64,000 nt of DNA from Tieghemostelium lacteum (GCA_001606155.1 LODT01000051.1:620001-684000); one strand, 5' to 3'. Counted from the stretch's first letter, positions 8,929 through 22,238 are shown. The notes: generated from the letters alone by a model not told the origin. Made by a program: numbers and translations.

Positions 8929-11900
8929 TTATTTAAAGGAAAGTTGTTGTTGACTTTTGATACTAATGAGATTTTTAGAGGGGGTAGTTTCTTTCAGTAA
9001 CTCTGGTAACCACTGTTCTTTTTCTTTTTTCGATTGGAAAGAAATTGTGTAGATAAGTACATCAACTGAATCGAGAGCACCCACAATAATTCTAACCATT
9101 GAATCTTGTGCACCAATATCTTTGATATCAGATTGTTTCAACTGAATACTGTAGACAAACTCGTACTTGTATGATGAAAATATACCTGATTTCTTTGTAG
9201 CCAGTATCATATCATTAAATAGGAACAAATGGTAGTTACCAGACTCATGCTTCTTGTTACTGGCAATAGAAACAGATCCGTCCTTGATATAGTATCTATG
9301 TGACTCCATCAATTCCGGTGAGTTTTTAATCTCTTTTTGTATCTCCAGTAGTTTAGAACGGTTATCAACATTCTTTTTACGGTCATTAATGTATTGATTG
9401 ATTGATTTGATTGCCTCGTAACCAGATTTAATATTCTTGAACTCTATGTGAGTCTCATCAGTATGTTTGAGAATCTCTCTTAGTAACAATTCGTATCTGG
9501 GGATTCTCTGTACTGGCATAATGAGGAGACTGTGAATATCAGTTGTCACACGACTCTTTACTTTTTGATCTTGGAAGAATTGTGAGCCTCTAGGTGACTC
9601 CATAAGTAACTTTACAACTGGAGTGGCTTGGTCAAAATTATTTACATATTCAACGTAGATTTTGAAGATTGGTGCCAATTTTACAAAAATATCTCCAATC
9701 AGTACTGGTTGTCTAGAGAGTCTCTCTTCTAGTAACTGTAAAAGCTCTGTACTGATTGACAATAAACTTCGGAGATTAGAAAATACCTTATTAATCTCCT
9801 CACACTTGAATGCTTTTGTGACTTTTGCCTCAACTTCTAAAGGAATAAAATAAAACTAATTTTTCAATGAAATCACATGATTTCCAGATTTGGATTAATA
9901 TCTCTTTCAAATAAAGTTATAATTTAAATTAAAAGCAACAATACATACGTTTTGCAAAATTAATAAAGACTTTTGGTAAGTGACTTCAGTAGTATACAGT
10001 TCATTTACTGACTTAAATCTCTTCTTTTGATTTTCAGTTTCAGGATCAGAGGCATTCAATTTCAAAGTAACAATATTCAAGAACTTCTTTCTACTCATCC
10101 ATTTCTTTGCACATCTTTGAGCTCTAATAATATCACTAAACTTGTAACCCTCTACGATTTGATTCAATTGAGCCTGTGAATAGGTAATCTTTGGTGGAGG
10201 TACATAAACTGGTTCTGAAGGTGTACTAGCTGTTGTAGTACTAGGTAACTGGCTCTGTGGTCCGATTGAATTACGATTCAGTTTAGGTGGTGCTGATTTT
10301 GGAATTGCAGGTGTACCTGGTTTTGGCTGTTGTTGTTGTTGTTGTTGCTGTTGTTGTTGCTGTTGTTGTACTACTGTGTTTGCGTTACTAGGTTTAACAG
10401 AACCCATGGTAGACATTGCCTGTGCTAGATCTCTCATTGGTTGTAATGAGTCGATGGTTTCTTTCTTATTGGCATCTAGTTGTAACTTGAGTTCTTTTTG
10501 TTGAACGTCAACCAACTCTTTTTGACGTTGTAAATGGTCTTGTTGCTCTTTAAGTTTTCTCTCTTCATTCAAACGACTTTGTTCAAATTCTTGTTTCTTT
10601 TTAGCAGATTCCATTTCCATGGTTTTCTTTTGGTTCTCTAGTTGTTCTTTTTGTAAGAGAATCTCCTTGTTCTTCTTCTCCAATTCCTCTTGTTGCTGTT
10701 GAGTGAGTTGTTTCTTTTTGTTCTCAATTTCAGATTGCATCTGAACTTTCATAGACTCCAATTCTTGGTATCTCTGAGCTAGTAACTGCTCCTTTCTATT
10801 GACATCTTGTTGACGTCTTTGTTCGTCCATTTGACGTTTCTGCTCCTCTTCTTGTAACTTTTGTTGAATAGATTTTTGTTGTTGGTGTAACTGTACCTGT
10901 TGTTCTTGCAACTGGTCTTTGAGTACCTTTTGTTCCTGGTAGAGTGCAACCAGAGTTTGTTCTTCATGTTTCTTAGCCAACTCCTTTTCTTTCTGAATCT
11001 GTATCATTTGTCTCTTGAACTCCTCTTGATGCCATGTAATTACAGATTGTTTCTGATCCTCCAATTCCTTTTGATTCTGAGACTGTTGTTGTTGGTATTG
11101 TAATCTCAATTGTTCTTGCATTCTATTCATTTCATCACGTTGTTTTTCTAATTCTTTTTGCAATCTTTCCTCTTCTTGCTGATGTTGTATTCTTAATCTC
11201 TCCATCTCCTCTGTTCTCTTTTTTTCTTGTTCCAACTCATTTTGTTTCTGTTGTTCATAATACTGTCTCCAAGATTCTTCTCTTGCTTTTTGTTCTTTTT
11301 CTTGCTGTTCATAATATGCCTTCCATTCTTCTGTATAATCATATTGTTGTTGCTGTTGTGGTTGTTGTTGATTTTGTTGTTGTTGGTGACTAGTTTGTGG
11401 ACTAGTTTTAGTTTGTGAATCGTCATCAGGTGGAGGGGGTAATGGTAAATTTTCCAAATAGGAAGATGTAGAATAAGTATTTTGTTGTGGTTGTTGTTGT
11501 TGTTGTGGTTCATAACGATTTCTAATAGATGATACAGATTGATAAGATGTGTTTTGTTGTTGTTGTTGTGGTTGTGGTTGTGGTTGTGGTTGTGGTGGTT
11601 GTTGTTGTTGGTCATAGCTATAATCATAGCTATTTCTAACAGAATTTGTTGGTGAGTGATATGGTGATAAGTTAGATTTTGGAGGTTCATATGAATTTCT
11701 AATGGTAGATTGGTTATAACTATTATCTGAGGATGGTTCATATGAACTCCTAATTACTGTATTTGTTGGTGATTGATAGTTATTCTGTTGATTGTAGTCA
11801 TATGAAGGTGTAGTAGTTATAGTTGGTGTACTATTGTTATTTGAACTCAAATAAGGATCTACATAAGTTGATCCATAATAATCGTTATTTTGCTGTTGTT

Positions 11901-12339
11901 GTTGTTGTTGCTGCTGTGGTTGAGTATTATATTGACCAGGTTGAGTACTATATTGTGGATCAACATAAGTTGAAGTAGCACTAGTATTACTAGTAGCATA
12001 CGAACTGGTATTACTATCATAATGACCTGGCTGATTATATTGTCCTGGTTGACTATATTGTCCAACTTGATGCTGTTGTGGTGGTGATGTGTTATATTGA
12101 CCAGGTTGAGTACTATATTGTTGTTGTTGTTGTTGTTGTTGTGTTGAAGTATTATACTGTTGTTGTTGTTGCTGTTGTAACTGTTGCTGTTCCAATTGAT
12201 ATAATTGGTCTACTTGTTGTTGGTGTTGAGCAGCAATTCTTTGTTGTTCCAATTGTTGTTGTTGTAAAAACTGTTGTTGTAGTATCTCTTGTTCAGAGTA
12301 ACCACCATATCCATAGGTGCCAAAACCATATGGATCCAT
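8929..12339 (-). CDS. RhoGEF with glutamine-rich, coiled-coil, IQ, DH and PH regions
   Basis: Exons are 12339-9949 and 9855-8929, with a 93-bp GTATGT intron inside the DH domain; phase 0, 1105 residues. In order: a Q/N/Y-rich region with polyQ (about 1-330), a long charged coiled coil (about 340-640), another polyQ run, an IQ-like helix (FSDIIRAQRCAKKWMSRKKF, about 734-753), a Dbl-homology domain (about 778-960, starting NELYTTEVTYQKSL and including the RIPRYELLLREI helix), and a pleckstrin-homology domain (about 985-1085). The splice was fixed by the DH consensus: the residues after the junction, FYFIPLEVEAKVTKAF, supply the conserved PL turn. DH-PH proteins load GTP onto Rho/Rac GTPases, here presumably for actin control. 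The IQ helix suggests calmodulin or light-chain binding. Which GTPase it serves is unknown. Confidence 0.9.
10323..10372 (-). repeat. Polyglutamine tract in the RhoGEF gene
   Basis: The minus strand carries an almost pure CAA/CAG run coding for about 17 glutamines. Further runs occur at about 11885-11915, 12118-12142 and 12158-12180 in the same gene. The runs mix CAA and CAG, which tends to limit slippage. Such tracts are common in dictyostelid proteins. Confidence 0.9.
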
Positions 12340-13458
12340 TTTATACTAATATAATAAATTAAAATTAGTTATTGTTTGTTATAAAAATAGCGAAAAAAAT
12401 CAATTTTCTTTTTTTTTTTTTTTTTTTTTCTTTTTCCCTTTTCACTCTATTGTGTGAATGTGCGACACTTACAATTTAACTGAAATTACCTCACAAATCC
12501 TAAGATTATAATAGAAACTTAAAAACAATTATTTTCGGATATTAGTGCACTAAAAAACAAAATTAATAAAAAAAAACTTTTCAAAATGTGATGATATCAT
12601 GTGCGGTCTAAAAAGATCTAGATTTATTTATCTGAAATTTCAGAAATAATAGAGTATTCATTCTTTATCTTGATTTTAAGAGAGTAATAATAATTTTTAT
12701 CTAAATAATTAAATGATAGAGTTAATAATTATATTTTTGAGTTTTAACAATCATATGGTTGGTTATTTTCAGATCAGATTCAAAATTATGATCAAAGGGA
12801 GGGTACTAATCCTCCTTCACTCTAGAAGTGTCAGATAATTTTTTATTCTTCATCATGATGTTAAAAATAACCTTTAATTTAATGTTTTTATTTACCTTTA
12901 TGCAAGTTGTCGCAATTGTTATGTTCTCATGGTCCAAAATAGTGATTTAAATCACAATCAAGTGATCTATTAATTTTCACCAATCAAACACATGTGAAAA
13001 AACTTTCCATCTTCTAAAAACCGCAGGTTTTTTTTAGCTCTTTTTAAAAAAAGTCTAAGAAGCTGTGGGTGGGTCTGAGTCTCTAAAAAAAATAACTGTT
13101 AAAATAGAAAGTATTAATATACTATTGGTGTTAACTTATTATTATTTGAATCATATCAAGAAAGTGAATTTTTTGAAAAGTATCATAGTTAAAAAGCTCA
13201 TGTGTTTATAAAAAATATCAACATGGTTATTTAGAAATAACAATAATCATGAAATTTCATAAATTACTTTTTGAATTAATGATTCAGTATAAATTGTTAA
13301 TGACATACCACTGTGAGATTACATTTGAAATTATATATGCAAAAGACGAATAAAAAAAAAAAACTTAAAACTATTTTTGATGGCTTAAAAAAAAAGTAAT
13401 CATTATAAAATGATTTTACAAAATTTTTACATACAAGAGTAATATGTTGTTATTCAAT
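12340..13458. other. Intergenic, RhoGEF promoter side
   Basis: There is no reading frame that I support. The stretch starts with a long T-run just upstream of the RhoGEF start (about 12410-12430). Two short spots are richer in G and C than the surroundings: around 12796-12832 and around 13015-13085. They could be small noncoding RNAs or regulatory DNA, but I cannot assign a class. The far end is the 3' flank of the UBR ligase gene. Confidence 0.5.
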
Positions 13459-16400
13459 TTAATAATTTTTTTCATAATTGTAGAATTGTGATTTAAGGTA
13501 GTTAATGTAAATTGAACGTAGTGAAGAGGTTTTAAGGTGAATAAATGGTTTTGATTTGTGAACTGCTTCATTATTTTTGTCATAGTAGAGATCGAGATGA
13601 AATGATTTCTGAATGGGTGATACAATGACCACATTTATATCGGGTTTACAAACACCCATCAAGAGGTTTTGAGTGTATCCACAGACATGAGTGTGTTGAT
13701 AGACTTCATCAGAACAACATTCTCCATAACAAAGGATGGCATTACAAAATAGACATACTCCTTTTGGAAGTTCACTACAATTGTGCACACAAGGTCTTGA
13801 AATGTTATCTAATAGGAAATTAATGTGATTGGATGGCAATGGAATAAATCTTGGTAATTGTGAGAGAAGTGATGGTATCAGTGGTAGACTTTCAATATTT
13901 TCAAGTGACATTTTGATGCAAATTTGAGTGTATTCTTGGCTGGTTAATATAGATTCAATCGATGGGAAACACAGTTTCTCTTGAATGAATTGGAAGGATT
14001 CAAGTTTATCTATAATCTGAATGTTCTCTGAATTTACTTCCAATTCATCAAATGGCTTTCCAAGGTAACAGTGGTAGTAGAGTAGATAGCATTTACGTAG
14101 ATAAGGTAATGCAATCTTTGAAATGGTTCCAATATCTTTTTTGGTGTTTATCTGTGAGATATTGAATATTAATTGATAATATCCCTTGAGAAGCAGTGGT
14201 AGAGGTGGTTGTGATCTATCCAAGAAATGTGCAACTGATGCTGTGATAAAAGGGTCAACAAGATCAAGGTTACTTTGATTTTGAATACTTTGAAGGAACC
14301 CACTATACATATTACGATAATGATTAGTCATAGCCATTACATTATTGTATAGAAGATATAATGTATTTAGTTCTCTCAAGAACTCACGATTTGTATAGAT
14401 TTTATAATCAGGATCCTCTGGAGTATCCTTATACAAGTCAATAGATCTACTAATGAGTTCAAGAACCTCTATATTAGAAACCACATGTTTCCACAAGTAC
14501 ATTGAGGTTATTGATGTTTGAGGGTATGGTGGATTCTTAAATGTCAAATCATTAGTCATGATGACATTAAATAAAGTAGCAGACAATTGTTTATCATATT
14601 GATTATCAAACTTATCGATAATCAAAACCATATTACTTATACGATTACATAGAGGGCATTTAAATACATCCTGATGGTACATGAAATTGAATAAACATTT
14701 CTTGTGTATATAATGACCACAAGTGTGTGCAAGTGTATTCAAACCTTTACCTATAAAATCATAGAGTCCATGTGTAGTAAAACTGTCGATGGTAATCACT
14801 AAATTGGTTTTATCATGCACAGCAACTCCATCTGGAACCTTTGCAAATTTCAGAGTTTCGACATTTGAGAATTTCTTCATACTACATTGCTCAAATAGAC
14901 CAATTGCCAATAACTCATCTTCAGCATGATTATGGTTAAGTTTACAAACCACACATGGTTTCTCTGATGATGTGTTTTTAGTTTGATTGTTGTTATTGTC
15001 TTTGGTGATCATTGAATTGTCTTCTAGATCCATGTTATCACCAGATGACTCTTGTAGGAACTTTAGTTGCTGGAGCTTCATTTTTTCTTTAATGGCAGCT
15101 TGGAAAGCCATAGCTTTTTCCTTTTTCAATTTCATTTCAATCTGGGATTGTTGTGATAAAAAGTCTTTAATGTCAAATAGATTTTCAAATCTACTGTCAA
15201 ACTGGTAGAGTTCCATCAGGAGGTTATTAAAGAGGTTCTTCTTGTCGGTAAATATAGACTGTTTATCCATTTTTTTGGAGATTGTAATAATTAGATTTAA
15301 TAGATTACATGGTTGATTCTCATTGTTTTTCAACAAGAGTAAGAGAAAATTATTGGTGTATTGGTCAGAGTCTTTAGCTGATAAATGGATGGATTCAATT
15401 TCTTGAAGTTCATCATCATCCATGTCAACATCAATTGGTGTTTCGGTTGTGGCACTATTTTGTTTAACGAATATACCGATTCGCTTGGTAATCTTGAGTT
15501 TGAGATTATCAGAGTAGGTAGGCCACATTTGGGTTTTAAAGATTCTCAATGAGAGATTGAGTAGATAGAGACAATGATTCATCAATCCATCATAGATATT
15601 TCCAAGATCAGTTGAGGATGAGTAACTCACCAGATAGTTTTGAAGGAATATTTCAATGTGATTCTGATTGGATATTCTATAGGATGGTTGGAGGTAATTC
15701 AGTAGGATATATTGTACAATGTCAATTAAGAATGGTTCATTGATCATCTCCAATAGAGGCAACAAGGCATCAGGAAGGGGTTCAGTTTTACAAGGTAGTG
15801 GGTAGGACTCTGATATAGGGTGATGCTGTTGTTTCAAATATTCGTAATAGTTGTTGAATGAAGTGTTGAGGAGACTATTCTTTTCATAGAACAAGTAGGG
15901 ATAGTAAGGATCAAACTCTGACCATAACTCAGGACGAAGTCTTAGTTTCTTGTCTTTCTCCACTGAAACTTCTTTAACAGTTTCCTCAACGTTCATTGTA
16001 AGAAATTCCTTTCTATATTCACAGAGTTTCGCATAGGTTGAGACATTAGATGAAAGACCTTGAATGAGATGATATCTAGCCTCCTTTAAACCATATTTCT
16101 GTGACAGTCTATTCTGTAGTATTGTTATTACAAATTTAATAAAATCAGATAGAGATTCGCTTGTTTGTATCTGAAAACCGCCAGTAAAATTGGAAAGTGA
16201 TAGTAATAAAAAGTGTTTATGACCCAACAGTAGTGAACAATACTGTAGAGTAAACAAATCCAATCCCATAAAGGACCATGTATAATAGGAGAAGTATTCT
16301 TGAATATTGACATTCTTCTCCCAGTGTTTGGATAGGTATTGCCCCATCATGACTATAGGTAACATACTTTGTGTTGCAAGTTTTGCAATGCTAGATGACC

Positions 16401-18133
16401 CTATACATTCCTTTACAAACTCTTTAGAATAGTCTGGAGACCCCCATAAGTAATTTAAAAGAAAGACGCCAAAAGCTCTATTGTTTACCAAATGAAAAGG
16501 TACTGGGACTTTGGCATCATAGATATTGCTCTCTACCAACACATACTGTCCAGATGAATCTTCGTAATTGAAACTTCTATAAGAATCAAATCCCTTCGAT
16601 TGAATATGACTTACAATCATTTTAAGAAACTTCTTGATGGATATAGACTGAGATTGTAACGATTGCAAAAAGTTCTCCCAAGATGACAATGATTGGCATT
16701 CCAGTGAGGTCAGTGTTGGAATGACACCAAGTTCATAAGGAAGAGGTTTATCAAGCTGTCTAAACACTGGACACATCATTTGTATTTCGTCCATCATAAT
16801 CAAGAGTTGATTAACAATCGACAAGTTCTCATCCTGTGACAAGTACTTTGTAATAGCCTGATGTTTCAGTCCATTCGACACATATATCATATCCTGATTT
16901 GGACTGAACACGTTATCGTAAAGTGTTCTATCAGTGTGGTTAAAAAAATTAAATTGAGATTTTTTGTTTATCAATAGGAGGTTGACTCTTATTAGTGTTG
17001 ATATTAGATTCTGTTTGGAGGATCCAGTGGAGAATGGAATGGCTATAGAAGGTAACTCAAACATCTGACATGCAACAGCACTGATAAGTGATCTAAACTG
17101 CATATCACTAGACAAAGCAAAAGATGGATAGTGTATGAGAAACTCCTCACAAAAACACTGTTTAAACAGTCTATTGCCTAGAAGGGTAATGACAAGAGGT
17201 CTGAAGATATTCAGTATCTCTGGTTTCTCTACAATAATCTCTAGAATCGTTCGTAGTATACTCTGGTTTTGAGAATACATAAATCTAGAAGGTACCTTAT
17301 TTAGGTAAGGTAGAGGACTTGAATTGTCATATAACTTAAAGTCCACAGGATTTAGTAACCTGTTACAAAACTCCTCAGAGATTATATATAAAATTGGATA
17401 ACTTGATCTTGCAATGGCATCCAACCAATTGAATATAGTTTCACACTGTTTCACCGTTCTAATGATCTTAAATGAGTTTGGATCTTGTTCTTCTCTATAG
17501 TTTATCAATAGGTTACATAAATGTAACGATACTATTCTAAATAGACAATATAATTTCATTCTAAATTCCTCAGATTCTAATTTCTGGGCTGGATGATCAG
17601 GTTTCTCAGGAAGGAAATGTTCACTACAGAAACCTTTTGGATAGAATGAATCAGCATTTCCACAATCGCAACATCCACCCATCCCAGATTCTTCAATCAT
17701 AAATGAATGTCCTTCCTCTATATGATTACCTTTTCTAAAACAATCAATACACACACAACTAGTCTCTGTAATACAACAATCTTTACACCTAAAAAAGTAT
17801 GTTTTCTTTGTCCATTCTGTTTGATAACATTTGTTAATAAATAACCATTCAAACTATAGCTTAAATACAATAGAACTCTAATACCATACCATGCTGACAA
17901 AATGGAAATCTATGTACAGAAGTCTTTCTGAGTATGGATTGAAGTGATTCGGATAGTAATGTACTTGGTAGAGTGTCTAATCTTGATTTTGTAGTTTCAT
18001 TAGTCTCCAAATACCCAAAAACATCGGTTAATTGAAACTCTTTATCTAATAGTGGTTTAAACGTTACTCTATCCCATATAAGATTGGGCGCACCACCAAT
18101 ATTATTATTCAATGGTCCTACACTATTATTCAT
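13459..18133 (-). CDS. UBR-box N-recognin type E3 ubiquitin ligase
   Basis: Exons are 18133-17890 and 17816-13459; 73-bp intron, 1533 residues. The UBR box is split by the intron. The join gives HRFPFCQHEWTKKTYFFRC with the family spacing C-x12-C-x2-C, then CVCIDCF, and GGCCDCGN, the zinc cluster that binds destabilising N-termini. Near residues 1010-1120 there is a RING-H2 type finger: CVVCKLNH, then TCGHYIHKKCLFNF and FKCPLCNR, with a long insert between the zinc pairs. The C-terminus carries the UBR1/2-type cap with CLFCNAILCYGECC and HTHVCG. This is the UBR1/UBR2 layout (N-degron pathway: recognise N-terminal residues and ubiquitylate the substrate). It is somewhat shorter than mammalian UBR1 (about 1750 residues). 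Other GT donors nearby give poorer UBR boxes, so this splice is preferred. Confidence 0.9.
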
Positions 18134-18267
18134 AAATGTCTTATAAGTAATAGTTAATGTTTATATAAATGATGTGAAATTGAAATGACAAAAAAAAAAT
18201 AAATAAGTTTGCAATTTGGTGGATGGGTGGTTTTCTACAAAAAACTTAAATTTGGGATATTGGATAT

Positions 18268-19428
18268 TTAAATAGATTGATATTTATTAGCATTTCTTTT
18301 GTCTCTTATTTTAAAGTATGCGCAAATACCAATAAGAACAAAAGCTTGAATTGCAGTGGCTAGATAAGGGAACCATGTTGACCAATTTTGTTTCCATTGA
18401 AAGAATACCACAGCTAGTGCACCTGGTGCTTGAATACATAGAGAGAGTACCGAAAGACTTCCAATCTCTTGTGATATCCATGTAGTATAGATTTGAGGCA
18501 ACCATTGAAAGAATACTAAAATACTTGCAAGTATACCCAAAGAGAATGCATAAATGTGCATAGATTCATTTCTACTACCCAACTTGAATGCCATTGCCAA
18601 TCCAATAGCTAGAAATACAATAGTCAGTCCTAAACTGACCAAAAAGAATGGCATTGAATACCAATCCATCTTTATAAAGAATCTCTCAACTGAGTTCTTT
18701 CCCTTGTTCATATGTGATGTTGCACTATTTATTACTGCCCTATCTTTATCCTCTTTTATAGATTTCTCAGTAGCAACATTACTATTATTGCTACTGTTGT
18801 TTTCATTTGACAATAGACGAGAAGAACTATCGTATAGTATCTCATCTGAGACTTGAATGCTACTGTTTTGGTCTGAGTTTTCATTGTTCTCTAGAGATCT
18901 TGGTGAACGTGGTGGTGTTGATTCATTGCTATCCAAAGACTCTACCTGAACATTAGATACCTCCTTTGGTCTGTATAAAGTATAGAGTAGGAATATCACA
19001 AAAGTACTTACAAAAGGTGAAAACATTTGAACTACTGGTAACAAATTTTCAAAACATCTCCAAGAACTCAGAGTTGAGCAGCAATCGAAAACAAACCAAT
19101 TCAATAATAGGATATTTATAAAATTACACATACAATTCGCATAGTTGAAACAACAACTCAATACTGATAACCCATCTACATTTTTGTTGACTATTAATAC
19201 AATTATCTAAAGAAATAATTATAATAATTAATAATAATAAGTGTGTTGTGGGTGTGAGTAATTTCGTATAAAACCTATAGGGTTGCATATTATGGGAATG
19301 AGTTAAAAAATTAAACTTACTTGAGGTAAAAAGGATAGTAAAATACCACCAGATAATAGAAATCCCAATACTACATCAAATGTTGCAAATGAGTCAAGAC
19401 ATACATAATTATTACTTATGGATGTCAT
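18268..19428 (-). CDS. PQ-loop repeat membrane protein
   Basis: Exons are 19428-19321 and 19206-18268, with a 114-bp intron and phase 0; 348 residues. Two PQ-loop motifs are visible. The first is split by the intron: LLSFLPQ joined to IIVLIVNKNVDGLSVLSC. The second is FFQWLPQIYTTWISQEIGS, about residues 264-282. Around seven hydrophobic helices are present, with a long hydrophilic S/N/E-rich loop (about residues 110-190) between the two halves. PQ-loop proteins are SWEET-like transporters of lysosomal amino acids or other solutes, including cystinosin, PQLC2 and their fungal kin. Location in the lysosome or vacuole membrane and the substrate are inferred from the family only. The split PQ-loop strongly supports the exon join. 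Confidence 0.85.
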
Positions 19429-19908
19429 TAATTGTTAAATCTCTTTGAAATTTACTTTCTTTTTTACTTTCAATTACTGTGCTGTTGTGTATGATCTATT
19501 AATTTTTTTAAGTATTTATGTTAATATTGTCAATAAACTCATTTATAACCTTCCAAATATAATAAAACTTTTAAAAAAAAAATAAAATTTTATATTAAGA
19601 ATAAAAATAATTCAACACTACTTAACTTACGTATTGTGTGTATTCGCGTGTGTGTAAATAATAAATTATATATTTTATATGAATTTAAATTGTAAATCAA
19701 GATCAATGGCAATTGAAGTTTTTTTAAAATAAAATTAAAAATTAATATCCCGCCATTTGCCCGAAGATATTTCCTAAATTTTAATTGTCCATATCAGATT
19801 CATATATTTCGTTCTAAATATCTGAAATTAAAAGAGAAATAAATCAAACAATTAATCTATAAAAAGGTAAATTAAAGATACTATAGATAGATATTGTTTT
19901 TGGGAAAA
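19429..19908. other. Intergenic with an E2F-like site
   Basis: There is no gene here. This is the promoter side of the PQ-loop gene and the 3' flank of the kinase gene. A short GC-rich spot at about 19747-19765 reads ATCCCGCCATTTGCCCG, which resembles an E2F/DP site (TTTCCCGCC type). Nothing else stands out from A/T-rich sequence except TG-rich runs near 19635-19655. Confidence 0.4.
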
Positions 19909-22238
19909 CTATTTATTCTTTTTAGATAAAGTAGGTGATTTCCAAAATGATTTTTTAGTTGGCGAAGTTGGGGAGGACATTGGTGACTGTGAATTTGGTG
20001 ACTTCTCCTTGTTCATCTGTTCCTTTGATTCTTTATCTTTTTTATGTTCTTTTTCTTTTTCTTTATCTTTTTTATGTTCTTTATCCTTTTCTTTTTCCTT
20101 ATCTTTATCTTTTTCTTTTTCTTTTTGGTCTTTACTTTTCCAACTATGGTGAGAATTAAATCTAGTAAGTTCTTCAAATTTTCTAATGATAACTTTAGTT
20201 TTTAAATCTAAAGATCTACTACGACGATGATCAATTTTAACATCACCATTATTATTATTATTATTGGCATGATTATTGGTATTATGGGTGCTTGTGTCTT
20301 CAATGGTTATAGGTGGTGAGGAGATAGGTGGTGAAGTGGAAGGTGAAAGGTTATTTGAAGTTGGAGTTGTAGAAGCTGTTTGATTGAGATCTTTTTGATC
20401 AGCAATTTGAGTTTGGCGTAGAGATATTGAAAGTTGATCATCATGAGATTCAGGTGAACTGCTGACATCAACTTGTTGATTACTAAATGTCAAAGAGGCA
20501 TTCAAAATTGGTTTTCGTTTAGGTGGTGGTGTTGGAGGTTTGATTTCAGTATCTGGATTATAAGGTCTTGGAAATGAGTAATCAGGAGTCTCAATAAGAG
20601 GTCCTTTTTTAGCTTGTTCCTGATCTGGATTCCAAGGTCTTGGAAATGACAATAATTCTGAATAATTAAATGACATTACTGATCCACTAGTTGGTTTTCT
20701 ATACTCCTCTTCCTCTTCCTCCTCTTCTTCTTCCTCATCATCTTTCTTATTTAAAAACTGTTGATTCTGACTCTTAATCAGAGGTGACATTGTAATTACA
20801 GTAGGTTGATAAGGTCTAGGAAATGAAAATTCCGATTCATCACCATTTTTACCTGTATCCTTATTATTTATAGTTGATGGTTGATAAGGTCTTGGAAATG
20901 AAAAATCTGATATTTCGCTTTGATTTGGTTGATTATATACATTTTGTTGTTGTTGTTGAATTTTTGATGGTACATGAGGCACTGGAAATGCCATAGATTC
21001 CTGTTGATATACATTATTATTACTATTGTTGTTGTTATTATTATTATTATTATTATTTACAGTTGATATATAAGGTCTTGGAAAAGATTGATCAATAGTA
21101 GATGGTTGTGGTTTAGTTGCTGGTAGAAATTGATGTGTTAATACACGAAGTTTTGGTAATGGTACATCTTGGAATTGTAAATGTCCTAAAAGATATTCCA
21201 AAACATTATGTATTGCCGCAAAAGAAGGTCTTAAAGATGGTTTAACCTGACAACACTCATATACTAATTTAACCAAATCTTTTGGACAATCTTCTGGTAT
21301 TTTGGTAGAGAGAAACTGCTTATCAATACCTAAATCCTCATTTCTCAATCTAGGTGTAAGATTCTCTCTAATTATAAGTTCAATCAACACCATTCCAAAT
21401 GAGAATACATCGCAACTATTATCATATTTCTCACCTAATAGAATCCTATAGCCCCCACATGGGTGTGTTAATATTTAGTTTTTGAATATTCTATTGTGAT
21501 TTGATGAAATTTTGAATAAACTTACTCTGGTGACATCCAAGCATCAGAACCACAAATTGTCATTAATTTCTTTTCGTTTATATTGTCTACTTGTCTTGCT
21601 AGACCCATATCACAGATTTTAATAACCCAATTTTCATCAACTAGTAAATTAGTTGATTTAATGTCTCTGTGAATGATACCACATGAATGTATAAATGCCA
21701 TACCCAATGCTATATCTCTGGCAATTTGAAATTTCAGTTTCCAAGAGATTTCAACTTTATCATTCTTTATATACCAGTGTAGATCGCCACCTGGTACTAA
21801 CTCTGTCAATAGATACAATGAATTCTCTTTTAATGCTAAACCATGGTACTGAATTACATTGGGATGTTTAAAATCTGGTGATGATAAACTAAATAGATAA
21901 TTGGTTAGTCTCTTTCTCTCTTAAACTTTTAAGTTTTTCATCCCCTAAATCTAACTATGTTTCTAAAAATAAAAACTTTGATTTTTAAGAGATTTCAATG
22001 CATGATAGATAACATACAATTTTAAAATATCAATTTCTCTTTCTATAAACTTTTCAATCTTTTCTCTATTGGGATCATTTTCATAGGATGTGATTTTCTT
22101 AATTCCAACTTTCTTTTGATTTAAAAGTCCTGCATACACTTTACCAAAACCACCTGCACCAACCTGATTAAGATCATCAAATTTAATCTCTGAGAAATCG
22201 ACAAGTCTGGATAATCTTTTCTTTTGTAAAAAAGACAT
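19909..22238 (-). CDS. Tyrosine-kinase-like (TKL) protein kinase with repetitive tail
   Basis: Exons are 22238-22018, 21888-21526 and 21445-19909; 706 residues, all junctions in frame. The kinase domain runs from about 20 to 287. It has the glycine loop GAGGFGKV (27-34), lysine K47 in VGIKK, HRDIKSTN (147-154), and SPE (193-195) as the APE equivalent. The usual DFG is DMG (167-169): the metal-binding aspartate is kept, the phenylalanine is not. The tail (about 288-706) is disordered and carries five SFPRPY/W copies plus one weaker AFPVPH copy, an acidic E-run, a proline-rich segment and a K/E-rich end. The order of motifs fits the TKL group, many of which signal at the membrane in Dictyostelium. 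It looks catalytically competent. Partners are unknown; the FPRPY copies could be docking peptides. Confidence 0.9.

Noticed and set aside
12078-12362. Valine-rich plus-strand frame
   Set aside because: Antisense of the RhoGEF polyglutamine/tyrosine-rich region.
12586-12640. Possible C/D-box snoRNA (GTGATGA followed by CTGA about 45 bases later)
   Set aside because: No terminal stem and no internal C'/D' boxes are visible, so the boxes alone are not enough.
17854-17884. 31-bp intron alternative in the UBR gene
   Set aside because: Far shorter than any other intron here and it gives wrong zinc-ligand spacing; the 73-bp intron fits the UBR box exactly.
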